Origin: Arthrobacter sp. PAMC25564
Lineage (GTDB): Bacteria > Actinomycetota > Actinomycetes > Actinomycetales > Micrococcaceae
Direction of reading: 5' to 3'
Assembly (NCBI RefSeq): GCF_004798705.1
Contig: NZ_CP039290.1
Coordinates: 2,480,001 to 2,544,000, forward strand
DNA length: 64,000 nt
Under the pieces are notes generated by a model, which saw nothing but the letters and a program-made list of their open reading frames with translations, did no database searches and was not told where the DNA came from. Position numbers and translations under genes: made by a program. Below are positions 1 to 8,683 of this stretch, in pieces; position 1 is the first letter of the stretch; every line of letters starts with the position of its first letter.

Positions 1-59
1 ACCATACCGACGAACCAGTTCAGGGAGCGGCCGTGCCGGAAATGAATCAGGAGCACGCA

Positions 60-1283
60 ATGACGGGCCGGACAGGGAAGACCTCGGCAAACAGGCTCGG
101 ACCCATGGGGTTCGTGCTGGCCTTCGGCGTCGTGAGCATGCTCGCCGACGTCGTCTACGAAGGCGCCCGGTCAATCACGGGTCCGTTCCTGGCCACCCTC
201 GGTGCGTCCGCGGTCATGGTCGGCTTCATCACCGGATTTGGCGAAGCCGTGGCCCTGGTCCTGCGCCTGGGCACCGGCCCCCTGGCAGACCGGACCCGCA
301 AATACTGGCCCTTGACCATCGCCGGCTACGCCCTGACCGTGATCGCCGTCCCGCTCCTGGCCCTGGCCAGCTCGCTGTGGCAGGCGTCGGCGCTGGTTGT
401 CATGGAGCGGTTCGGCAAAGCCGTCCGCACCCCGGCCAGGGACACCATGCTCTCCCATGCCGGGGCAGAAATGGGACGGGGAAAGGCCTTCGCCATCCAC
501 GAAGCCCTCGACCAGTCCGGGGCCCTCCTGGGTCCGCTGCTCATGGGACTCATGATCGCCGTCTCTGGCTACCAGCTCGGATTCGGTGTCCTGGCTATCC
601 CTGGCGCACTCGCCCTCGTCGCCGTGCTCCTGCTCCGCCGGGCCGTCCCGGTGCCGGAACGATTCGACGCCCAAGCCGTAACCGACCACGCTGTTGAACG
701 GGGCAGCCGTGCAGCGCGCGTCCCGCTGCCGGCCAGGTTCTGGTGGTATAGCGCCTTCACCGCCGTGTCGATGTTCGGGTTCTCCACCTTCGGCGTCATC
801 TCCTACCACCTGGAAGTCCAGAAGGTCCTGCCCTCGGCCCTGATACCGGTCACCTACGCCGTCTCCATGGGAGCTGCGGCCCTGGCGGCCCTGGCCTCCG
901 GAGCGCTCTATGACCGGATCGGGCTGCGCGGTCTGCTCATCGCGCTGCCGCTGACCGCGGCCGTCCCGTTCCTGTCCTTCACGACCGCCCCGGCCCTCGT
1001 CTGGGCTGGCGCAGTGGTCTGGGGAGCGGCGTTGGGGATCCATGAATCCACGCTCCGCGCCGCCGTCGCCGACCTCGTGCCCGCTGTTCGGCGGGGGACC
1101 GGCTACGGCATCTTCACCGCTGGCTACGGGATGGCGTGGCTGGCGGGGTCCACCATCATCGGCGCCCTTTACACGGCGTCGTATGCGGGGCTCGTGATCT
1201 TCACCGTCGGAACCCAGCTGGTCGCTCTGATCGTCTTCATTCCCCTGCTGAGAGCGTCAGCACCGGATGCGCGGAGGGTATGA
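60..1283 (+). CDS. MFS transporter
   Basis: A polytopic membrane protein of about 407 residues with many hydrophobic helices in two halves and the loop motif GPLADRTRKYW after the second helix, as in major facilitator superfamily permeases. It should export or import a small solute across the cytoplasmic membrane; the substrate cannot be read from sequence. The ATG at 60 is chosen because AGGAG lies 6 nt upstream. A GTG at 33 with AGGGAG 5 nt upstream is nearly as good and would add nine residues. It stands alone, and its 3' end overlaps a possible gene remnant on the other strand. Confidence 0.8.
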   Translation: MTGRTGKTSANRLGPMGFVLAFGVVSMLADVVYEGARSITGPFLATLGASAVMVGFITGFGEAVALVLRLGTGPLADRTRKYWPLTIAGYALTVIAVPLLALASSLWQASALVVMERFGKAVRTPARDTMLSHAGAEMGRGKAFAIHEALDQSGALLGPLLMGLMIAVSGYQLGFGVLAIPGALALVAVLLLRRAVPVPERFDAQAVTDHAVERGSRAARVPLPARFWWYSAFTAVSMFGFSTFGVISYHLEVQKVLPSALIPVTYAVSMGAAALAALASGALYDRIGLRGLLIALPLTAAVPFLSFTTAPALVWAGAVVWGAALGIHESTLRAAVADLVPAVRRGTGYGIFTAGYGMAWLAGSTIIGALYTASYAGLVIFTVGTQLVALIVFIPLLRASAPDARRV

Positions 1284-1440
1284 CCGGTGCCCGTTCGGTA
1301 GCATCCCGGGCCATCCACAACAGCGCGAACCCGGGCTGCCACGCGGCCGAAGCTATGAGCAGCGCCGGCTCGGCGCCTTCCAGCTCCAGTGCGCGGACGA
1401 AAAGTTCCCGGGCCGAGGCGGCCCGTGGCCCGGTCAGAGC
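1237..1440 (-). pseudogene. Possible coding remnant without a start
   Basis: Between the MFS gene and the VOC gene the minus strand has a 67-codon open frame with GC-rich third positions and a protein-like composition (for example ARELFVRALELEG followed by LLIASAAWQPG), ending at TGA 1239-1237. It has no credible start, lies one frame away from the end of the VOC gene, and runs into the 3' end of the permease gene. It may be the tail of a decayed gene or a chance open frame. I do not recognise the family. Confidence 0.25.
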
Positions 1441-1856
1441 ATGACCGCGCCGCCGGCGTCGACCGCCCAGGTGGGGTTGAAGGCAACTTCCCAGCGGAAG
1501 CCGTCCGGATCGGCGAAGTATCCCGTGTAGCCGCCCCAGGGCTGGGTTTTCGGCGCGGCCACAATGGTGGCGCCGGCCGCCTCGGCCTCGGCCATCACCC
1601 AGTCGACCTCCGCCGCGCTGCCCAGGTTATGGCTCAGGGTGATGCAGGGAATCCCGTCAGGGCTGGAAGTCCCGGCCTCCGCCTGCATCCGGGAGGCATC
1701 CCAGAGGGAGAGGACGAGGCCGTGATTGGCCTGGATGAAGACGACGTCGCCGGGGGATTCCCGGAGGACGCGCCAGCCGAGGCCGTCAACGTAGAAGCTG
1801 CGGGAGGCGTCAATGCTGCGGACACCCAGTGAAATTAGGTCGACTCGTGGCTGCAT
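1434..1856 (-). CDS. VOC family (glyoxalase/bleomycin-resistance fold) protein
   Basis: A 140-residue protein with the paired beta-alpha-beta-beta-beta arrangement of the vicinal oxygen chelate fold: an N-terminal SLGVRSIDASRSFYVDGLGW module and a C-terminal GYTGYFADPDGFRWEVAFNP module. The C-terminal DPDG-WEV signature is typical of actinobacterial VOC proteins. These act as dioxygenases, lyases or ligand-binding resistance proteins; no function can be assigned here. Its start region overlaps that of the divergent chorismate mutase gene, so both promoters share the sequence around 1829-1880. Confidence 0.8.
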   Translation of the reverse strand: MQPRVDLISLGVRSIDASRSFYVDGLGWRVLRESPGDVVFIQANHGLVLSLWDASRMQAEAGTSSPDGIPCITLSHNLGSAAEVDWVMAEAEAAGATIVAAPKTQPWGGYTGYFADPDGFRWEVAFNPTWAVDAGGAVML

Positions 1857-1861
1857 CTTTC

Positions 1862-1867
1862 GATACT
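1862..1867 (+). promoter_or_regulatory. Candidate -10 element of the chorismate mutase gene
   Basis: GATACT lies 3 nt before the ATG at 1871 and 9 nt before the in-frame ATG at 1877. TCGACT at 1840-1845 is a 4/6 match to a -35 with a 16-nt spacer. No Shine-Dalgarno sequence precedes either ATG. This fits a leaderless mRNA starting at or next to the ATG at 1877. Confidence 0.35.
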
Positions 1868-1870
1868 GTC

Positions 1871-2197
1871 ATGGACATGTCCGTAAATCACGAAGACCAC
1901 AAAGATGCCCAGGCCGACAAGGAACAGCTCGCCGCGGTACGGGTGGCCGTTGACGAAGTGGATGAGCAGATCGTCCTGCTGATCGGACGCCGCGAGCGGC
2001 TGATCCGGATCGCCGGAACCCTGAAGGAGGACAGCGGCCAGGTGCGGGCTCCCGGACGGGTCGAGCGCGTTATAGAGCATGTCCGCGGCGTGGCCGAGAA
2101 GAAGGACATCGACGCCGAGATCGTCGAAAAGACCTACCGGGCCATGATCGAAGCCTTCACCACGCTTGAACTGGAAGTGTATAAAGCCAGCAGCTGA
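1871..2197 (+). CDS. Chorismate mutase (AroQ fold)
   Basis: An all-helical protein of about 108 residues with the chorismate mutase type II pattern: VDEVDEQIVLLIGRRERLIRIAGTLK, then the later helix with VIEHVRGVAEKKDIDAEIVEKTYRAMIEAF. It should rearrange chorismate to prephenate, the first step towards phenylalanine and tyrosine, in the cytoplasm. The Arg, Lys and Glu positions expected in the active site are present in the first and last helices. The start could be the ATG at 1871 or at 1877; the longer frame from 1829 lacks a ribosome binding site. The shikimate genes that feed it lie far away at 49439-53341. Confidence 0.8.
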   Translation: MDMSVNHEDHKDAQADKEQLAAVRVAVDEVDEQIVLLIGRRERLIRIAGTLKEDSGQVRAPGRVERVIEHVRGVAEKKDIDAEIVEKTYRAMIEAFTTLELEVYKASS

Positions 2198-2230
2198 GCC
2201 CCCGGAGCGCTTCTTTAGCGGGTTCCTGGC

Positions 2231-2617
2231 CTACAGGGCTTCCTCCACCGCCACATTGGCCTGGTAGTCCCGGCCGTCGCAGTCGCTGAAGGCTGTCATC
2301 AGGTGGCCTTTGGGCAGTCCCATCACCGTGCTCATGGGAAAGTTGCCGGTGATGGTGTTGCCCGAGTGCTCGACGCCCTTGAGGTCAAAGTTCTCCTCGG
2401 TCCCGTCGTGGCAGAAGCAGTAGAAGGAAACGGCCTCGCCGTTCATGAATTCGATTCCCATCCGGCGTTGATGGGAATGGTCCGGGGTTGCCGCCACGAG
2501 CCCGACCACGTAGGCCCCCGATCCCGGAATATTTCCGTCTATATCGAACTTCGCCACCAGGGTGGTGTCCTTGGCGGCGATGCTTACGTGCTTGAGGAGT
2601 GCGTTATGGGAACTCAT
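2231..2617 (-). CDS. Hypothetical protein
   Basis: A 128-residue soluble protein predicted to be rich in beta strands, with no signal peptide or membrane segment. It carries a Cys-Phe-Cys-His cluster (FYCFCHDGTEE) and a second Cys near the C-terminus (SDCDGRDYQ). AGGA lies about 9 nt before the ATG. It is transcribed away from the SOS operator at 2694-2738. I do not recognise the family. Confidence 0.6.
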   Translation of the reverse strand: MSSHNALLKHVSIAAKDTTLVAKFDIDGNIPGSGAYVVGLVAATPDHSHQRRMGIEFMNGEAVSFYCFCHDGTEENFDLKGVEHSGNTITGNFPMSTVMGLPKGHLMTAFSDCDGRDYQANVAVEEAL

Positions 2618-2661
2618 GGCTCAATCCTGCCCCCAGCGGTCCCGTCCGTCCACCCCTGACC

Positions 2662-2690
2662 TAGGTTTTGCTCCGGTCCCGGCATACACT
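2662..2690 (+). promoter_or_regulatory. Candidate promoter of the SOS mutagenesis unit
   Basis: TAGGTT at 2662-2667 and TACACT at 2685-2690 are separated by 17 nt. The predicted transcription start near 2697 falls inside the LexA palindrome, the usual geometry for repression. The -35 match is weak. Confidence 0.4.
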
Positions 2691-2693
2691 GAA

Positions 2694-2738
2694 GTTATTC
2701 GAAGATATGTTCGAATAACTACTTCGAACTACTTCGAA
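2694..2738 (+). promoter_or_regulatory. LexA (SOS) operator array
   Basis: A perfect inverted repeat with 10-bp arms, GTTATTCGAA at 2694-2703 and TTCGAATAAC at 2710-2719, surrounds the core GATATG. Inside it, TCGAAGATATGTTCGA (2699-2714) matches the actinobacterial LexA box TCGAAC-N4-GTTCGA at all but one position. Two more TTCGAA sites follow at 2723-2728 and 2733-2738 within a 10-bp direct repeat (CTACTTCGAA twice, 2719-2738). The array sits directly upstream of the DUF6504-dnaE2 pair. Confidence 0.85.
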
Positions 2739-2814
2739 AACTACGTGTACCTGACCGCAGTCCCGGCTTGAGCTGTGCCGGAACCCTGCGGTCGGGTTGT
2801 TCCGGGAGGCAAGA

Positions 2815-3162
2815 ATGGGCATGTTCAGCGAGTCGGTCGACGTCGTCTGCACACCCACCGGCCAGCCCCTGACGCTTGGCTGGGCCGGGCGGCACTACAC
2901 CGTCTGCGCGGAGCCGGTCCGCTGGTATGAACGCCGCCAGTGGTGGGCAGAGGAAACCCGGGCCCCGCTCGGCAGCGGGCCGGGCCTGGTGGACCACGAG
3001 ATCTGGCGGGTCCAGGTGCACCTGTCTGACCCGTCCCCGGACAGCGGAGCCCCGGGGGAGCCCCTCACCCTTGACCTGTCCCGGCAAATCCGCAGCGGCC
3101 GCTGGCGGCTCGTGCGGATCCACGACGCCCTGCAGCCCGTCCGGAAGCCGAAAACAGCATGA
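2815..3162 (+). CDS. DUF6504 family protein
   Basis: A 115-residue protein rich in Trp, Arg and Tyr (PVRWYERRQWW, DHEIWRVQVHL, RSGRWRLVRIHDAL) that matches actinobacterial DUF6504 proteins, usually found just before dnaE2. Its biochemical role is unknown. The position suggests a part in, or co-regulation with, translesion synthesis. The ATG at 2815 has GGGAGG a few nt upstream; an ATG at 2797 is a weaker alternative. Its TGA overlaps the dnaE2 ATG (ATGA), so translation is coupled. The LexA array lies 77 nt upstream of the start. Confidence 0.75.
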   Translation: MGMFSESVDVVCTPTGQPLTLGWAGRHYTVCAEPVRWYERRQWWAEETRAPLGSGPGLVDHEIWRVQVHLSDPSPDSGAPGEPLTLDLSRQIRSGRWRLVRIHDALQPVRKPKTA

Positions 3163-6100
3163 GCTTCACCCATCTGCACGTCTCCACGGCCTTCAGCGCC
3201 CACTACGGGGTCTCCTGGCCGGAGGAGCTGGCGGCTGCCGCGGCCGCGGACGGCGCCACCGCGCTGGCCTGCACCGACCGCGACGGCCTCTATGGAACGG
3301 TCAAGCATCTGTCGGCCTGCATGGCGGCGGGACTGGACGCGATCATCGGGGTGGACCTTGCGGTCCTTGACGACGACGGCGACCTCCGCACCCAGGTGGG
3401 GGGACGCGTCGTCGTGCTCGCCCAGGGGCACAACAACGGCGCCGGGTACCGGGCGCTGTGCCGGCTGATCTCCGACGCCCATGCCCGCACCACGGGCAAG
3501 GCGCAGGGAGCGGTGCCGGTGGCCGTGACCCGCGCGGAGCTGGCCTCCCGCACCCTGCACCCGGAAAACCTGAAGCCGGTGCTGACCGTACTGCTCGGCC
3601 CGGACTCCGACGTCGGACGCTCCATGGGCGGCCGGCGCTACCTGCGCCCCCGCACCCTGTTCAAACGCTGGCTGGAGGCCATGCCGCCGGGGACCCTCGC
3701 CGCCGAGGTGGTCAGCCAGCTCAGCCCGCCCGGTGAACCCCTGAGCACCGCCCATGCGGTGCGCATGCTCAAACTCGCCGCCGAACACGGGGTGCCCGCC
3801 GTGCTGAGCAACGCCGTGCGGTACGTCGCCGAGGACGGCGCGGCCACGGCGGACGTGCTGGACTCCGCCCGGACCCTGAAATCCCTCCCGGAGCTCTCCG
3901 CCGCCCCGCTGCTCCAGCCCAACGGGCAGGCCTGGCTCAAATCGGCGGCGCAGATGCTGCAGCTGGGCAAGGAGATCATGCATGCCGCCGGGTACGGCGC
4001 CGCAGACCTCAAACGGCTGATGGCCCAGACCGAGGCGCTCGCGGACCGCTGCCGGATGGACCCTGTGGCCGACATGGGCTGGAAGCAGCCGGTGGTCCCG
4101 GAAACGTCCGTGATCGGCATCGCCGGCGACCCCCTGATGGAGCTCACCGGGCGCTGCGAGGCCGGAATCGGCCGCCGGTTCCCGGGAATCTCCGGGAAAC
4201 CGGCCGAACAGCTGCGCGCCCGGCTGGACCACGAACTGGGGATCATCGGCAGCCTGGGCTTCGCCGCGTACTTCCTGACCGTCGCCGAGGTCTCACGGAT
4301 GATCCTGGATATGGGGGTCCGCGCCGCCGCCCGCGGCTCGGGCGCCTCCAGCCTGGTCAACTACCTGATCGACGTCAGCCAGGTGAACCCGCTCCAGCAC
4401 GACCTCATCTTCGAGCGCTTCCTCTCTCGGGACCGCGCCACCCTCCCGGACATCGACATCGACGTCGAAAGCGCCGAACGGCACAACGTCTACCGGAAGA
4501 TCTTCGAGCGCTTCGGGGCCGAACGCGTCACGCTGATGAGCATGCAGAACGGCTACCGCGCTCGCGGTGCCGTGCGTGACGCAGGCCTGGCGCTGGGCAT
4601 GGAGGACGGGGAAGTCGGGGAAATCGCCAAGCAGCTGTGGCGGTTCTCGGCCCGGAAGTTCCGCGAAGCCCTCGTGGAGAAACCGGAACTGCGGGAATTC
4701 GCCGGAAGGGTGGAGCAGCGCGACATCACCGAAAACGAGCAGCTGGACCTGCTGGTGGACCTCACGGAACGGCTGGACCGGCTGCCGCGCCACATCTCCA
4801 TGCACCCGTGCGGTGTCATCCTGGGCGACGCCACCCTGCTGGACCGCACGCCCGTCCAGCCCAGCGGCCTGGGCCTGCCGATGAGCCAGTTCGACAAGCA
4901 CGACATGGATCCCATGGGGATGCTCAAACTCGATGTGCTGGGGGTTAGGATGCAGAGCGCCATGGCCTTCGCCGTCCGGGAGGTGATCCGGCTCCACCCC
5001 TCCAAGGCCGAGGTGGTCGCGGCCGGCGCACATCCGGAAGGTCCGGACGGGAGAGGTCCGGACTACATCGCTGCGGACGGACGCATCGACCTGAACGCCG
5101 TCCCGCTGGATGACGAACCCACCTACGAGCTGATCCGCAGCACCCACACCCTGGGCTGTTTCCAGATCGAGTCCCCGGGCCAGCGCGAACTGATCGGCAA
5201 ACTGGCGCCGCGGGAATTCAACGACCTCATCATCGACATCTCGCTGTTCCGGCCGGGACCGATGAAATCGGACATGGTCCGGCCCTTCCTTGAGCACCGG
5301 CACGGCTTCGCCCCCGAAGTGTACCCGCACCCGGACCTGAAGCCGGTCCTCAAGGAGACCCACGGGGTGACCGTCTTCCACGAACAGATCCTGAAGACCT
5401 TCGACGTGATGACCGGCTGCGGGCTGGCCCGGGCCGATGAATTCCGCCGCGCGCTGGGCAACGAGGTGCTGGAGGGGAAGGTGGAGGAGTTCTTCCGGAG
5501 GGAGGCCCGGGCCCGGAACTACGCCCCCGGGGTGGTGGACAAGGTCTGGGGCACCTTGAAGGCCTTCGGCAGCTTTGGCTTCTGCAAGGCCCACGGGGCG
5601 GCCTTTGCCGTGCCCACCTACCAGTCCGCCTGGCTCAAGACGCACCACCCGGAAGCGTTCCTCGCCGGGCTCTGGGAACACGATCCCGGCATGTACCCCA
5701 AACGGCTCCTGGTGGCCGAGGCCCGGCGGATGGGGATCCCCATCCTGCCGCTGGACATCAACAAGAGCCAGGCGGAGTACCGGGTGGAACGTGTGGAAGC
5801 AGGCCCGGACCGCGGCAGGCTGGGCATCCGGCTGAGCCTGAGCGGCATCTACGGGCTGTCCGGCGCCGAACTGAAAAGAATCGTGGCGGCCCAGCCCTAT
5901 GACTCCCTGGCGGACCTGCGGGCCCGGTCCCGGCTGGGCAAGCAGGGCATCAAGCGGCTGGCCCAGCTGGGCGCCTTCGACTCCCTGCACCGGGAGTCCG
6001 GTGGAGCCTCGAACCGTGCGGACCTGGTCCGGCACCTGCAGAACCTGCAGGACCGCCCGCAGCGCAAAGGGGTGGAGGTCATCGAGGGCCAGCTGGCCCT

Positions 6101-6596
6101 GCCGCTGGGCGACGTCGAGCTGAAAAACCTGAAAGCCGTGCTGCCCGCACCCACCATGGTGGAAACCGTCCGGGCGGAACTGGACCTGATGGCCATGGAT
6201 GTCAGCGAACACCTGATGGCCAGCCACCGTCCCCTCCTGGACCGGCTGGGCGTCACCACCGCGGACAAGCTGCTGGGGCTGCGCAACGGTACCGAGGTGC
6301 TGGTGGCCGGAGTCAGGGTCGCCACCCAGACCCCGCCCATGCGCGGCGGCCGCCGGGTGGTGTTCATTAGCGTCGACGACGGCACGGGCTGCGTGGACTC
6401 GGTCTTCTTCCATGAGGCCCAGGAGCAGTCCGGACCGCTGCTCTTCGGCACCCGGCTGCTGCTGATCCGGGGCACCACCCGCCGGACCGGGCCCCGCGGG
6501 ATCAGCATCAGTGCCAGCATGGCGTGGGACCTCAGCCGCACCGAGAGCCTGCCGTACCCCGGCGCCGCGTTGGTTGGCCTATCCGGAAACCGATAG
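3159..6596 (+). CDS. dnaE2: Error-prone DNA polymerase III alpha subunit DnaE2 (ImuC)
   Basis: A C-family DNA polymerase of 1145 residues, the usual DnaE2 length and shorter than the replicative DnaE1. Visible parts in order: an N-terminal PHP domain starting FTHLHVST, the palm with PDIDIDVES near residue 430 carrying two catalytic aspartates, the FRPGPMKSDMV segment, a helix-hairpin-helix region (KQGIKRLAQLGAFDSL) and a C-terminal OB fold. It extends primers over damaged template and causes damage-induced mutagenesis. In mycobacteria it works with ImuA' and ImuB, neither of which is adjacent here. Translation is coupled to the DUF6504 gene, and the LexA array in front predicts SOS induction. 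Confidence 0.95.
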   Translation: MSFTHLHVSTAFSAHYGVSWPEELAAAAAADGATALACTDRDGLYGTVKHLSACMAAGLDAIIGVDLAVLDDDGDLRTQVGGRVVVLAQGHNNGAGYRALCRLISDAHARTTGKAQGAVPVAVTRAELASRTLHPENLKPVLTVLLGPDSDVGRSMGGRRYLRPRTLFKRWLEAMPPGTLAAEVVSQLSPPGEPLSTAHAVRMLKLAAEHGVPAVLSNAVRYVAEDGAATADVLDSARTLKSLPELSAAPLLQPNGQAWLKSAAQMLQLGKEIMHAAGYGAADLKRLMAQTEALADRCRMDPVADMGWKQPVVPETSVIGIAGDPLMELTGRCEAGIGRRFPGISGKPAEQLRARLDHELGIIGSLGFAAYFLTVAEVSRMILDMGVRAAARGSGASSLVNYLIDVSQVNPLQHDLIFERFLSRDRATLPDIDIDVESAERHNVYRKIFERFGAERVTLMSMQNGYRARGAVRDAGLALGMEDGEVGEIAKQLWRFSARKFREALVEKPELREFAGRVEQRDITENEQLDLLVDLTERLDRLPRHISMHPCGVILGDATLLDRTPVQPSGLGLPMSQFDKHDMDPMGMLKLDVLGVRMQSAMAFAVREVIRLHPSKAEVVAAGAHPEGPDGRGPDYIAADGRIDLNAVPLDDEPTYELIRSTHTLGCFQIESPGQRELIGKLAPREFNDLIIDISLFRPGPMKSDMVRPFLEHRHGFAPEVYPHPDLKPVLKETHGVTVFHEQILKTFDVMTGCGLARADEFRRALGNEVLEGKVEEFFRREARARNYAPGVVDKVWGTLKAFGSFGFCKAHGAAFAVPTYQSAWLKTHHPEAFLAGLWEHDPGMYPKRLLVAEARRMGIPILPLDINKSQAEYRVERVEAGPDRGRLGIRLSLSGIYGLSGAELKRIVAAQPYDSLADLRARSRLGKQGIKRLAQLGAFDSLHRESGGASNRADLVRHLQNLQDRPQRKGVEVIEGQLALPLGDVELKNLKAVLPAPTMVETVRAELDLMAMDVSEHLMASHRPLLDRLGVTTADKLLGLRNGTEVLVAGVRVATQTPPMRGGRRVVFISVDDGTGCVDSVFFHEAQEQSGPLLFGTRLLLIRGTTRRTGPRGISISASMAWDLSRTESLPYPGAALVGLSGNR

Positions 6597-6599
6597 CAT
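6570..6599 (+). promoter_or_regulatory. Candidate thrS promoter
   Basis: TTGGTT at 6570-6575 and TAGCAT at 6594-6599 are 18 nt apart and overlap the dnaE2 stop codon. This would give a leader of about 60 nt before thrS. It is a partial consensus match only. Confidence 0.3.
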
Positions 6600-6667
6600 G
6601 GACGAGGCTGGCTGTGGTCCCCGTACGCCACAAGCTACGAAGCCTAAACTTTGAATAGGAGACACCC

Positions 6668-8674
6668 GTGTCAGATGCCCAGCAGATCACCCTTCTCGTC
6701 GACGGCGAAGAGACCAAGGTGGCTACCGGGACCACCGGCGCGGAACTCTTTTTTGAGCGCCGCGACGTCGTTGTGGCCCGGGTCAACGGCGAATTGAAGG
6801 ACCTGGACCAGCCCCTTCCCGAAGGTTCCACGATCGAGGCCGTCACCATCGGTTCCCCGGACGGGCTCAACGTCCTGCGCCACTCCACGGCCCACGTGAT
6901 GGCCCAGGCCGTGCAGCAGCTCCGCCCCGACGCCAAACTCGGAATCGGCCCCTACATCACCGACGGCTTCTACTTCGACTTCGACGTCGAGGAGCCGTTC
7001 ACCCCCGAAGACCTGCGCCAGCTGGAAAAGATGATGCAAAAGATCATCAACCAGAACCAGAAGTTCGTCCGCCGCGTCGTAAGCGAGGACGAGGCGCGCG
7101 AGGCGATGAAGGACGAGCCCTACAAGCTCGAACTGATCGGGCTGAAGGGCGCCGGCTCCGATGCCGACGGCTCCAGCGTCGAGGTCGGCGGCGGCGAGCT
7201 GAGCATCTACGACAACGTCGAGCGCAAGGAAGGCGCCGTCGTGTGGTGCGACCTCTGCCGCGGCCCGCACCTGCCCAACACCAAGCTGATCTCCAACGCC
7301 TTTGCCCTGACCCGCTCCTCGGCGGCCTACTGGCGCGGCAGCGAAAAGAACAAGCAGCTGCAGCGCATCTACGGCACCGCATGGCCCACCAAGGACGCCC
7401 TCAAGGCCTACCAGGAGCGGATCGCCGAGGCCGAGCGCCGCGACCATCGCAAACTCGGCGTGGAACTGGACCTGTTCTCCTTCCCGGACGAGCTGGGATC
7501 CGGCCTGCCGGTGTTCCACCCCAAGGGCGGCATCATCCGCAAGGCCATGGAGGACTACTCCCGCCAGCGGCACGTCGAGGCCGGCTACGATTTCGTCTAC
7601 ACCCCGCACATCACCAAGGGCCACCTCTACGAGGTCTCCGGCCACCTGGACTGGTACCGGGAGGGCATGTTCCCCCCGATGCACATCGACGCGGAGCTCA
7701 ACGAGGACGGGACGGTCCGCAAGCCCGGCCAGGACTACTACCTGAAGCCGATGAACTGCCCGATGCACAACCTGATCTTCCGCTCCCGCGGCCGGTCCTA
7801 CCGTGAGCTGCCGCTGCGGCTGTTCGAATTCGGCTCGGTCTACCGCTACGAGAAGTCCGGCGTCGTGCACGGCCTCACCCGGGTCCGGGGCATGACCCAG
7901 GATGACGCCCACATCTACTGCACCCGCGAGCAGATGAAGGACGAGCTGACGAAGACGCTGAACTTCGTGCTCGCGCTGCTTAAGGACTACGGGCTGAACG
8001 ATTTCTACCTCGAGCTCTCCACGAAGGACCCGGAAAAGTCCGTGGGTTCGGACGAGGTCTGGGAGGAAGCCACCCAGACCCTCGCCGAGGTGGCCCGGGA
8101 ATCCGGACTCGAGCTGGTCCCGGATCCGGGCGGAGCCGCGTTCTACGGTCCGAAAATCTCCGTGCAGGCCCGCGACGCGATCGGCCGGACCTGGCAGATG
8201 TCCACCATCCAGCTGGACTTCAACCTGCCCGAGCGCTTCGAGCTCGAATACCAGGCGGCCGACGGCACCCGGCAGCGGCCCGTCATGATCCACCGCGCGC
8301 TGTTCGGCTCGATCGAGCGCTTCATGGGCGTCCTGACCGAGCACTACGCCGGCGCCTTCCCGGCCTGGCTCGCCCCGGTGCAGGTGGTCGCCATTCCGGT
8401 GGCGGAGACGTTCAATGACTACCTGTTCGACGTCGTCGGCCAGCTCAAAGCGGCCGGTATCCGTGCCGAGGTGGACATCTCCTCGGACCGCTTCCCGAAG
8501 AAGATCCGCACGGCGAGCAAGGACAAGATCCCGTTCGTGCTGATCGCCGGCGGGGACGACGCCGAGGCCGGCGCGGTGTCCTTCCGCTTCCGTGACGGCA
8601 GCCAGGACAACGGCGTGCCCGTGGCCGAGGCAGTCCAGCGGATCGTCGACGCCGTCCGCAACCGGACCAGCTAG
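6668..8674 (+). CDS. thrS: Threonyl-tRNA synthetase
   Basis: A class II aminoacyl-tRNA synthetase of 668 residues that charges tRNA-Thr. In order: a TGS domain (about 1-65), the editing domain with HSTAH (72-76) and CDLCRGPH (near 195) as metal-binding HxxxH and CxxxH, the catalytic core with MNCPMHN near 363 (zinc cysteine) and the motif 2 region [13 protein letters not shown], then a C-terminal anticodon-binding domain. The start is GTG with AGGAGA 5 nt upstream. It heads a unit with the HIT gene (9-nt gap) and pgsA, the order known from Mycobacterium tuberculosis. Confidence 0.97.
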   Translation: MSDAQQITLLVDGEETKVATGTTGAELFFERRDVVVARVNGELKDLDQPLPEGSTIEAVTIGSPDGLNVLRHSTAHVMAQAVQQLRPDAKLGIGPYITDGFYFDFDVEEPFTPEDLRQLEKMMQKIINQNQKFVRRVVSEDEAREAMKDEPYKLELIGLKGAGSDADGSSVEVGGGELSIYDNVERKEGAVVWCDLCRGPHLPNTKLISNAFALTRSSAAYWRGSEKNKQLQRIYGTAWPTKDALKAYQERIAEAERRDHRKLGVELDLFSFPDELGSGLPVFHPKGGIIRKAMEDYSRQRHVEAGYDFVYTPHITKGHLYEVSGHLDWYREGMFPPMHIDAELNEDGTVRKPGQDYYLKPMNCPMHNLIFRSRGRSYRELPLRLFEFGSVYRYEKSGVVHGLTRVRGMTQDDAHIYCTREQMKDELTKTLNFVLALLKDYGLNDFYLELSTKDPEKSVGSDEVWEEATQTLAEVARESGLELVPDPGGAAFYGPKISVQARDAIGRTWQMSTIQLDFNLPERFELEYQAADGTRQRPVMIHRALFGSIERFMGVLTEHYAGAFPAWLAPVQVVAIPVAETFNDYLFDVVGQLKAAGIRAEVDISSDRFPKKIRTASKDKIPFVLIAGGDDAEAGAVSFRFRDGSQDNGVPVAEAVQRIVDAVRNRTS

Positions 8675-8683
8675 GGGCAAGGC

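Noticed and set aside
2723..2738. A second full LexA box (TTCGAA-CTAC-TTCGAA)
   Set aside because: The gap between half-sites is 2 bp shorter than in the standard box, so it is reported only as part of the array and not as an independent operator.
4293..6413. A 706-codon minus-strand frame inside dnaE2
   Set aside because: Antisense artefact over a gene with clear catalytic motifs.
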